Assembly: GCA_019044685.2 (NCBI GenBank)
Contig: JAGTXX020000003.1
Span: 1,054,001-1,118,000 of the forward strand
DNA from: Nannochloris sp. 'desiccata'
Lineage: Eukaryota > Chlorophyta > Trebouxiophyceae > Chlorellales > Chlorellaceae
Length of the DNA: 64,000 nucleotides
Direction of reading: 5' to 3'
Below are positions 55,541 to 64,000 of this stretch, piece after piece; positions within the stretch are counted from its first letter, which is position 1; each line of letters begins with the position of its first letter. Under the pieces are notes generated by a model that did not search any database, was not told the origin of the DNA, and was given only the letters and a program-made list of their open reading frames with translations. The translations under genes and the position numbers were made by a program.

Positions 55541-56616
55541 ATTAATAAAGTATATCTATATCTACTTTCTTTTGTACGTAGGTCGTCATTTCTCTTCCTT
55601 CAACAGATTGTATTTAGAGTCACCCTCTACCTTTCTTATTTCTTCTGCTATTACTATACTTTCTAGTTGCTTGCAAAATTTTGCCTTTACACAAAATGTG
55701 GATGAACTACGAATCGTTTTACTAATGATTAATTGACAATGGACAGCGCCAAACAAAAAGTTTTCTCGTTGTGTCCAGTTATCTATTTTCCCGCCTCAAA
55801 ATATAAAAAGAGCGCAAAGTTCAAGCACCGACAGATAGATAGACGAGAAAATTGTTTGGACAAACTAGATTCATGGTACAGCAGAAATAAGGGTGAAATC
55901 ATAAAGGGGAAGAGAAAAATTGTTCGTAAGAAGGGATCAAAATCTTCTTTAGAAACCGAGAGAAAAAACAAAAAAGAGGAGTTGAGAGAAACTTTGCAAA
56001 ACTTTTTTACTTCAAAAATTGAGAATGAAAGAAAAAAGAGAAAGATGAATTAGAGGAAGAGCTTTGCAGAAATGAAATGAAATGAAAAAGGGGGGGAAAT
56101 TTAATCATCAAAATGAGAGGAAGGAAGGAATCGTATCAAGCAGAATAGAAAAATGGATACAATGCTGGAAAAAAGGGGCATGCGTTTTGCATCGCTAGGA
56201 TTGCTTTATGAAACTAAAAAGCAAATCATTGTGAAGTATACTCTATCTTTAGGTAAACCGACACAGAAGAACCGACTACTTCCTCGACAAGCTGCCTCCA
56301 AAAATTAATATACAAACAGGGAGAGAGATTTAATTGAGTTCTGTGCACATAAAAAGAAGCGCAGAGCGAGGAAAGAGGAAGGAAGAAAGAAAGAAAAAGA
56401 ACGCCTAATAAAAAAAGGTGGCAAAAAAAGTCATTCATTAAGATTTTGATTAGATTTCACAACAGAGTTGTACGACATATATTATGGGTTCTTGAAGATT
56501 GAGATAGTCAGTCAGATGCCACTGACTACCGGTAGTATGTAGGTTCGCTTGGATTGCTGATTTCTATCCCTTGAAAATGTTACTTTTCTAGATTCAAAAT
56601 GATTCCAGAGTGTTTT
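55541..56616. other. Convergent intergenic region, purine-rich
   Basis: 1.08 kb between the RIC1 and AGPase-like 3' ends. Long A/G-rich tracts (55900-56430) produce Lys/Arg/Glu-rich frames such as 55733-56053 (106 residues), which I regard as compositional artefacts. No gene supported. Confidence 0.5.
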
Positions 56617-58635
56617 CTAAATGACGGTGCCTGAGGGAATAGTCACGTCTTTCATGATCACCACAATCCCATCCTGGATCATATATCCATGAGAGTCCGC
56701 TCTATCACACTCCTGAATATTCTCAGCATTGATGATTTGAACATTATCTTCAATGGTCACATTTTTATCTAGGATTGCATCTCGGATAACACAATTAGAA
56801 CCGACGCCGTAGACCCTTGCGCCTTTCGCTTGAGCTTTTGCACGGAGAGATTGGTTTGTCCAGTTGGGACTACCCAAAAGAAGAGAATTTTCTACTACGC
56901 TACCAGGCCCGATGAACATTTTCTCGCCAATAACTGAATTTTTAACGTTGCAATCTACCAAAACTGCACCGTCGTCAATGAGACTTGATTTAACGGAAAC
57001 TTCACCTTGCATGAGTGCAGGAGGGAGCATGCGGCCTTTCTTTTGGGAAACTCCCTGCTCAACTTCAAATTGTTTTATTCCAGCATCGTCTTTAGCTAAA
57101 TCTAAATTAGCTTCGTAGTAATCTCTCAACGTTGAAACATCGTGCCAATACCCTTGATAATGGTAGCCATGGACCTTCATACCTTGTGCAAGCGCATTGG
57201 GGATGACGTGATGTCCCATGTGAGTAATAGCTGAACTTTTCGAAGGGGCCAGGAGTTCGAACAGAGCTTCACGCTTGAAAATGTAGATGCCCATATTGGC
57301 GAGATACTCGGGCTGGGGGTTGCCTCCAATTTCACTAGTATCTACATCGTTGATTTCGCTACGCATGCCTTTTAGACTCGCTGCAGAAGGTTTCTCTTCA
57401 AACTTGAGTACTCTTCCACTTGATTGATGGACTCGAGCAATTCCCTTCTTCGGTGCCGTTTGTTCATCAACGAGGTGAGTGACAATGGTGATATCGGCAT
57501 TGCGAGCACGATGATACGCTAATACTCTACCCATATCTAAGGTATAAACAGCAGATCCAGATAAGATGATGTAATCTGTGGCGGGAGCGATGCCACGGGC
57601 TTCGTCTTTAAGCTCATTGATATTTTTGCGGATGGCGTCTGCAGAGCCACGATACCACTCCTTTTCAGTGACAGTTTGCTGCGCAGCGAGAACATCGACC
57701 CATCCAGCACCCTCAGGACCGGCGAATTTCACAGGAGGGTAGCTAGTGCTGATGTGGGAGTTGAGTGCGTGGGATTGGAACTGAGTGAGAACGTAGATTT
57801 TATTGACGCCAGCTTTCATGCAATTGTTGATTGGAATGTCAACGAGACGTAAAGCTGACCCAATGGGCACAGCAGGCATAGCCCGGTAGCGAGTGAGAGG
57901 GTTTCTAGTTTCTCCACCAGCGAGAATGACGGCACGGACGCTGCGGGCCATGTTTCTCTTGTCTAAAGGAGCCAGAGCTCTGAGAAAAAAAAAGCGGGAA
58001 ATGATGGTGAGTAGCTGTGAGTAGGTAGGTTACGATAGCAGGTATTATAAGAGAGCAAATAACAATATATGTTGATGATAGAGAGGTGACAGGGCACCGC
58101 AGAAGCTCCTCTGATAAAGCCAGTAAAGAGATCGAGCGAGTGCTTGCCAGCGATCGCTTGATTTTCCATGAAAAATGATCCATGGAAAACTTACTCTTCA
58201 AAGATGTAATCGGGCATAGTATCCAAAGGTTGGGTAGGCTCAGTGATCTGCAGAGGCGAGAAGAGCGATTAGAGGGTTTAGAAGCTGTGGTATAGCTTAG
58301 TTTGGAGCCAGAGACTATTTTCACTCGGTTCAACGAAGAAGATGAGGAGAGGAGAGGGTCTGGCCCCTACGCTGATTGCTACCCAGAAGACTAATAAAAC
58401 TACCTAGCCTTACCTGAGCGCTCTGCCTCCTTGCCTGAGAGAGGTTGGCGTTATTAAAGAGCGTGAATGATTCAGTGCCTCCCTTTGTAAGTCGCTGTGC
58501 GGTCGCATCGCGGCTATTTTGGAACCTGATGCGGCTCTCGGAGCCATTGTTGGCATTGCAGTAAACTGTGCGACATTTAGGGCGCCCGAAGACAGCCCGA
58601 GGCAGGCCAAATTGAATGGCTGGTTGGGCTGGCAT
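56617..58635 (-). CDS. ADP-glucose pyrophosphorylase-like protein with degenerate active site
   Basis: Three exons (58635-58414, 58247-58195, 57979-56617) give 545 residues. Residues 1-75 are a likely plastid transit peptide. The nucleotidyltransferase domain begins AVILAGGETRNPLTRYR and retains PAVPIG, LTQFQSHALN, FEEKP (glucose-1-phosphate Lys, near 288) and NMGIYIFKREALFELL. The left-handed beta-helix follows, ending in KDVTIPSGTVI. Two catalytic elements are altered. The GGGxGTRL loop reads AGGETRN (shorter, no GTRL). The G-D-H-L-Y-R-M-D segment reads SGSAVYTLD, so the catalytic Asp is absent (near 233). This points to a non-catalytic, regulatory large-subunit-like partner in starch synthesis. 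Splice joins are supported by frame and by the DKRNMARSVRAVILAG junction. Confidence 0.88.
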
Positions 58636-59106
58636 GTTTTATTTTTGGCTGTAGATTGGTGAGACTGGAGTAGATAGATTCGACTATATTGATACGATGA
58701 CTTCTATTATAGTTGTTTAGATTCTGGCAACGTGTTGCGGGCGAGGGTCGGGAAAAGTTGGGAAAAAGCGTCGTTCGAATCTTAATTGATATCTCGACAC
58801 AAATCTCATGACTCACGATGCATCCTGCTTGCGGCGTGATCGACAAACCCTGTATCAGATGTACAGTTTGATGTGATATACAGTTTTTCGGATATTGCCC
58901 ATGGATCTCCCATCTGTGAGCTACAGCAACTCACCGAGAGGGATGAAACCACCCTTGTTCTCTCCAGTGGGCTGGTTAAAAATAGAACACCACTTCCTAC
59001 GGCAACGACATATATGTTTTCTATCTTCTCAGTTACCTCTTCATTCATCAATGCTAGATCTATTTTTACACATTATTATACTTATCAATGATTCTACTAA
59101 AATTGT
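58636..59106. other. Intergenic region
   Basis: 471 bases with the AGPase-like promoter and the RPL12 3' UTR. Overlapping small frames on both strands are not supported. No repeat or element noticed. Confidence 0.45.
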
Positions 59107-59715
59107 TTACTCGTCAGCAATAACGATCTCGCCCTCATCAATCTTGGCCTGGATGTCTCTAGGGTCCTCACCATCGACAGTGCATCCGACAGACACAGCA
59201 GATCCGAGCATCTCCTTACAAGTGCCGGAGAAAGTAGCGGCACAACTGCGATCCCTCATAATACGAGCAATTTCTTTAATATCCTCCAAGCTGATGTTAC
59301 CATTGTGCTTAATATCCTTCTCCTTCTTGCGGTCACGGACAGGCTCCTTGAGAGCCTTGATGACAAGAGCAGCAGCGGAAGGGACGACAGAGACCTTGGC
59401 CTGACGGTTCTGCACGGTGAGCTTGACGGTCACACGAAGACCTTTCCATTCCTTGGCAGTTTCCTTAGCAATGTCTTCACCAACTTTCTTAGGAGAGAGA
59501 CCGAGAGGACCAATCTTGGGGGCAAGGGAAGAAGCAGCACCTACCTCTCCACCGGTGGCACGCACGAACACCTGTAATGTACAGTAAAAGAAGATAACTT
59601 GTCAGATTTATTGATTAAGCCCAACATTTGCTGTTCAAAGCAGAGAGCATCCAAACTTTTAAAGTGCAGCTGAACGCACCTCAAGAACCTCACTAGGGTC
59701 GAACTTAGGCGGCAT
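59107..59715 (-). CDS. RPL12: 60S ribosomal protein L12 (uL11), cytosolic
   Basis: Exon 1 (59715-59680, 12 codons: [12 protein letters not shown]) and exon 2 (59571-59107), joined in phase 0 across a 108-base intron, give 166 residues, the normal length. Landmarks: [60 protein letters not shown] and the C-terminal 23S-type-rRNA binding part ending [17 protein letters not shown]. It forms the GTPase-centre stalk base. The spliced N terminus PPKFDP is the universal eukaryotic sequence. Confidence 0.97.
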
Positions 59716-60315
59716 ATTGGCTCCCCTTTATGACTGTTTATACCTGTAAATTATAAATGAGAGCTGACAGTGAGTTGTCTGTAGAAAATCATGGCAAATA
59801 AAAAACTAATCAATTTTGCAGCCAAGCCCGATTCTCTAGCTGCTTTGGAATTTGCAACGTGCTTGATGCATCGTGCTATAAAATCAAATGCCCAAGAGAA
59901 TTAACGGGCTTGATGCATAAACAGCCTCGCAACACCAAATTCCGCCTGCCATCACTCAGGCTTTCAAATGGGCTCAAGGCTACTAGCTGTCCCTCTGCTA
60001 TTCCACGGCTGTCCTGAATTCTCACCTTGGGGCAATAAAGCCAGTTTAAGAAGAGGACGACGCTGCTCGACAATGTCCAAGTTGTCTGCAAAGCTTTCGC
60101 CTCCGAAGCCTTTTACCCCGGATTTTCAATTATTGCAAATGGGCCTTTGTTTTTATTTTTTTCTCGTCTCGTATGGCACCAAATTCCTCTTTTTTTCAGG
60201 ATAACATAATCTCCACAAAATAGGCTATCAATAGAGTGGATTATCAGGATAAATTGCTTCAAATCATTTTTGAATTAATACATAGGAAATCCATTATTTG
60301 GACACTAGATTTTCC
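59716..60315. promoter_or_regulatory. Divergent promoter region RPL12 / TBL1-like
   Basis: 600 bases between two divergent starts, AT-rich on the TBL1 side. No gene supported; the 78-residue plus-strand frame at 59968-60204 lacks any family features. Confidence 0.4.
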
Positions 60316-61993
60316 ATGGGTCCAGATGGAGCACTCACGAGTGATGAAGTGAATTTCCTTATATATAGATATTTATTAGAAGCAGGTATGTAAAATAATA
60401 AAATTTATTCAGAGAGAAATTAGACTTTTAAACTTGATGCCCCTCATGCTTTTTACAGGCTTTACCCACTCTGCCTTTGTCTTTGGATGCGAGAGCACCG
60501 TCTCTAAAGTCAATATTGATGGCAAAGGTGTACCTATTGGAGCCTTGGTTTCTTTTATTCAAAAAGGATTTCAATTTATGGAGCTTGAAGCCAATTTGAC
60601 AGAGGATGGCACTGACGTTTATGGCAAGTACACGACACTATCAGCACGTGATATTCTTACCAAGGATCTCAAAGAACTAAGAGAAGCAGCTCGAGAATTA
60701 AAATTGCGTGATACTGTATTAGAACCAACAGCCGGGGCGGAGGCGGGAGGTGCTGCTACTACAATAGCAGCTACAGAACCTATTGAGCTTGCATCTTCAT
60801 CATTACGTGAGCTTGAAGGCCATAATGCTGAGGTTCTCAGCATGTCGTGGTCACCAAAATTAAATTTACTAGCTACCGGTTCGGCCGATGGCACTGCTCG
60901 AATTTGGAACCCATCTACCGGCACCAGCATTAAGTTAAGCACCTCCGACACTGACTCAGACGATATGATAATTAGCGTAGAATGGTCACCTGATGGCAAT
61001 ATTTTAGCAGCCATCACAGCTAATGGGGCTCTCGTACTTTGGGATTCAAAAGGTGCACTTAAACATTCAAACTCAAATCCCTCTGGTGCTTCCACATTGG
61101 CATTGCAATGGAGTAAAATGGGTACGTATGTAGCAACTGGTGGCACTGATGGTACTATCAGTCTTTATGACCCTATTTCTGGTGCTCAAAAGCAGGTATG
61201 GACTATCCCAGGTGGATCTCCAGTTTATGATCTCCATTGGCGGGATGATAATGAGTTTGCTGCAGCTGGTGAAGATGGCTGTGTAGCTATCTACCAGGTC
61301 GGTAAAGCCGACCCTGTACGGTCTAGTAAAGAACATGGAGTGAAAATGGAAGAAGGCGAAACAGGTGCCGCTGGTAGTGGAATGTTCCCTGGCGCCCCGA
61401 ATGCAGAGACAGTCAATATGATCCGATGGGATGGTACAGGCCAGTACTTGGCATCTGCGGCAAATGATATGACAGTAGGACTCTGGAATCGTTCAGACGA
61501 TGCTGGAATTGCTCCTAGACTTCTTTCTGGACATAAAAGAGAAGTGGGGTGGGTTAGTTGGTGCTCTGCAACTACGACTCCAGCTGGCAACGGCAATGGC
61601 AATGGCCCATCTCCAGCTCCTGCTGGTTCCTCATCATTACTAGCGAGTGGCAGCAGTGATGGTAGCGTGAGACTGTGGAACGCTGCTTTAGTTGGTGCTA
61701 ATAAAGAATCTGCAATGTGTCTAGGTGTGTTGGATAGACATGAAGATAGTATCACATGTGTCACATGGTCACCTCAAGGGGGTCATATTGCTGTTGGGGA
61801 CGCAGCAGGCAACGTCACCGTGTGGGAGGTAGCTAGTAAACGCATGGTGTGTACGGTACGTGGGTCTGGTGCTGTAGCTGATGTACAATGGCTGCTGCTG
61901 GAGGACAATGATTCTTCGAGTTCCCAGTTGGTGATGGCCTTTTCAGGAAATGCTGTTGTGGTGCTTGCACAGCTTCCTGCTGATATCAAATAA
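60316..61993 (+). CDS. TBL1: TBL1/HOS15-type WD40 corepressor
   Basis: Exon 1 (60316-60385) and exon 2 (60459-61993), joined in phase 1, give 534 residues. The join restores the LisH motif LTSDEVNFLIYRYLLEAGFT followed by HSAFVFGCES, the hallmark of TBL1X/Sif2/HOS15. A linker with the VPIGALVSFIQKGFQF element precedes about eight WD40 repeats, for example LEGHNAEVLSMSWSPKLNLL, ATGSADGTARIWNP, AAANGALVLWD-like ITANGALVLWDSKG and SGSSDGSVRLWN. These proteins scaffold histone deacetylase corepressor complexes and, in plants (HOS15), link to stress responses. Without the short first exon the LisH start would be lost. TGTAA at 62227-62231. Confidence 0.93.
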
Positions 61994-62333
61994 AGTAATA
62001 AAAGATTGAGAGAGAAACGAGAGATGGAGCTGATAGAGTGTGTCGTACTTTGACTATCTAGACCGAGCATATCATATATCATCACCTTGACTAAATTCTG
62101 ACAACAACAACGACAATAACAAGAACCGCTTGCACGGTGCCCTTTTTCTAACACTAGTACAGCCTTTCCGACCTTGTCTGACAACTTTGTATTGTATATG
62201 ACGCATTACCAACTGCATTTTATGAATGTAAAAGTAGATAAAGTATCAATAAAGGGGGTAATTAATCAAGTACTACAGTAATAATAAGAATAATAATAAA
62301 AAAAAAACCCTTTGGCCGCTGTACAGGCTTCTA
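61994..62333. other. Convergent intergenic region
   Basis: 340 bases between the TBL1-like and lipase 3' ends, with an AT-rich AATAAT run and an A tract near 62290. No gene seen. Confidence 0.45.
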
Positions 62334-64000
62334 CTACGAAGTTGTCATCTCTCCCAAAGCCATCATGCATGCCTGCTTATCAATAAAATGATCTGAAATT
62401 ATACTCGAGGTCAGTCTAATACGACGTAATACAGGACTAGCTGGCTTTAACAACATTTGCACTGGTTGCTGTCCTTGTGGTTGGCTGGACAGCCACACAA
62501 CCTTGCCAGGGACAAAAGGATTATATTTACTGTCTTCTTTCTTTTTCAATTCTTTCTTCTTCTTCTCTTCAATAGTACTATTATTTACTTCAGTGTCCTT
62601 GTCGCTGTCTTCTTGGGCAGCGGTGCTAGCGCTTTCTGCCACTACTTTGGATCCTACAAGTCCAGCCAATTTATGCATCACCGCCAACGGGGCCGGCAGA
62701 GCGTTCCCTTCTTTGTTCGCTTCTGCCTGCCAATCGAACTGAGCTACCTCTTGTAGGAAAGCAGAAAAAGGTCCGGCAGCCATCCGGGGTACTATATCAT
62801 CAGCATGAACCATGGAAAGAACTACATCAGAGCATGCTTCTGCTAAGGGCAGATCTAGACAGGCAGGAGGTTCAAAAGCAAAACATTGTAACGTCGAATA
62901 GTTAAACCCGTATTTTCTTTGTTTCAGATGTAGAGCTACTATACTTGCTACACCGGCACCTAAACTATGCCCAATGAGTGTCACTTTCATTCCAGAGTCG
63001 CGCAGCATGCACAGCATGGGGCCAAATTTTTCTACAAGAAATAACGCCGCTTTGGCCATTCCGGCATGTGCACTGACAACTGGAGTTGGGGTCGTACTTT
63101 CTTCCTCGCCTCCAAAGGCGACCCCAACCATGAGAAGGTCGGTGAACACGTCCTCAGGGGAATACGTGCCTCGAATGCAAAGAATAACCTCTCCAATATT
63201 TTTGCCATCCCCGCCAGTAGCACCACCGCTACTTTCCTCAATGACTGATGCTGTTCTAGAAGAACCTGAAGAATATGAAGTAGTAGACATTGCGAGGTAG
63301 TACGCAGGACAGCCTGACGTAATATCCGGTTCGTACTTTGCTGCCAATAAGCGAAACCCTCTCGTAATTAAAGCATCGCTAAGTACAGCATCGGTAGGAC
63401 AGTCGTAGGCAAACATTGCAAAGGGGCGCATTGCCCGCAGCGACTCCAACATGGATTCTGGAACAGGTTCCCCATCCGATAAATCATAATCTGACACGCT
63501 TGCGTTTTCAGAAGCGACGTAGAGGTAGTAGAGACGAGAGGTGAGCTCTTCTGGCCGGCAAAGTCCCGGCAAGGCCATAAGAGTTGAAATTTCTGGGTAA
63601 AGTTCCTGCATTTTAGTAGCTGTGACGACTAGTTCACGTAATACATGCCACGCTCCAGATGCAAATTGATCGCTGGATGGGGGCTCCCAGTCCCAAATGC
63701 TCTGGGTAGCGGCTGCAACAGCAGTACTGGCAGCAGAGCCTGCTGCTGTCATCGCCTCTTCAAGGGAAGTGTCCTTTTCTTTCATGGCATTGTTTCTATG
63801 GGATGCCTGGGCTGCATGGAAGAATGCCCAAACACCTCGTCCAATAATGCATGCAGTTGCTGCTTGGAGTCCTGTTGCTAGGGCGCGTTGAGTGCCGGCA
63901 GCACGGAGTAGCAATGCAGCCTCGGCGCCAAAAACAACCGATGCTCCATATTTGCTGAAAAGGAAGGCATATCCTTCTACGGTGGAGTATACAAGTTTTG
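62334..64000 (-). CDS. Class-3 lipase (DAG lipase-like), partial at window end
   Basis: The frame is open from the stop at 62334 through the window end at 64000, so the N terminus is missing (at least 555 residues are visible). A Lipase_3 domain is evident: VILCIRGTYSPEDVFTDLL (oxyanion-hole strand), HAGMAKAALFLV, and the nucleophile elbow VTLIGHSLGAGVASIVALHL with the catalytic Ser. CFAFEPPACLDLPLAEAC and VHADDIVPRM (Asp region) follow. An upstream Ala-rich region (GVWAFFHAAQASH) is probably pre-domain. The layout resembles sn1-specific diacylglycerol lipases of plants and animals. A Lys/Glu-rich insert (EEKKKKELKKKEDSKYN) lies near the C terminus. The catalytic His is not assigned with confidence. 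The true start lies beyond the window. Confidence 0.88.
   Translation of the reverse strand, partial: KLVYSTVEGYAFLFSKYGASVVFGAEAALLLRAAGTQRALATGLQAATACIIGRGVWAFFHAAQASHRNNAMKEKDTSLEEAMTAAGSAASTAVAAATQSIWDWEPPSSDQFASGAWHVLRELVVTATKMQELYPEISTLMALPGLCRPEELTSRLYYLYVASENASVSDYDLSDGEPVPESMLESLRAMRPFAMFAYDCPTDAVLSDALITRGFRLLAAKYEPDITSGCPAYYLAMSTTSYSSGSSRTASVIEESSGGATGGDGKNIGEVILCIRGTYSPEDVFTDLLMVGVAFGGEEESTTPTPVVSAHAGMAKAALFLVEKFGPMLCMLRDSGMKVTLIGHSLGAGVASIVALHLKQRKYGFNYSTLQCFAFEPPACLDLPLAEACSDVVLSMVHADDIVPRMAAGPFSAFLQEVAQFDWQAEANKEGNALPAPLAVMHKLAGLVGSKVVAESASTAAQEDSDKDTEVNNSTIEEKKKKELKKKEDSKYNPFVPGKVVWLSSQPQGQQPVQMLLKPASPVLRRIRLTSSIISDHFIDKQACMMALGEMTTS

Noticed and set aside
55733..56053. 106-residue Lys/Arg-rich frame
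   Set aside because: Produced by an A/G-rich tract between two convergent genes; no family features or plausible splice partners.

Overview
The window is nuclear DNA of a green alga, most likely a compact, intron-poor chlorophyte. The evidence is as follows. Genes have GT-AG introns. Several proteins carry plastid transit peptides (ferritin, plastid uS5, adenylosuccinate synthetase, a thylakoid-lumen protein with a twin-arginine signal). There is an ADP-glucose pyrophosphorylase-like protein, fungal-type elongation factor 3 (also known from green algae), a plant-type CCX exchanger and a hydroxyproline arabinosyltransferase-like enzyme. TGTAA, the chlorophyte poly(A) signal, lies 30-240 bases past many stop codons. 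The species cannot be named from the sequence alone.

Layout. 0.5-4.9 kb: FkbM-like methyltransferase and an SLC35C2-like transporter. 4.9-12.4 kb: translation and proton-pump genes (EF3, RPL3, V-ATPase G, plastid uS5). 12.5-16.9 kb: PA-domain signal peptide peptidase-like protease and a degenerate MCM protein. 17-24.3 kb: a Rieske protein between two copies of a short dispersed repeat, then ferritin and a CCX/NCLX cation exchanger. 24.3-32 kb is the accessory part: a plastid-type P-loop NTPase, a 1.96-kb unit with 116-bp terminal inverted repeats enclosing a five-exon gene of unknown function, then about 2 kb of gene-free DNA with hairpins and TAGGGC clusters. 32-49.5 kb: adenylosuccinate synthetase, a torsin-like AAA+ protein, an unknown multi-pass membrane protein, a DnaJ protein, a FYRN/FYRC protein, two chloroplast proteins sharing a divergent promoter, TFIIF alpha, RPC4 of RNA polymerase III, an arabinosyltransferase-like protein and V-ATPase c''. 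49.9-64 kb: RIC1, a catalytically degenerate AGPase-like protein, RPL12, a TBL1/HOS15-type WD40 corepressor and a class-3 lipase cut by the window end.

Most genes are eukaryotic housekeeping genes with no operon logic; neighbours alternate strands. Nearly all introns sit in the first part of the coding sequence. The two genes with introns spread along the coding region lie side by side next to the inverted-repeat unit (25.5-29.8 kb). That unit is the strongest candidate here for something undescribed: the gene's own stop codon lies inside one inverted repeat, the repeats carry internal 12-bp palindromes, and no known transposase motif can be seen. Gene models were built by reading splice sites and frames by hand; boundaries may be off by a base in places.
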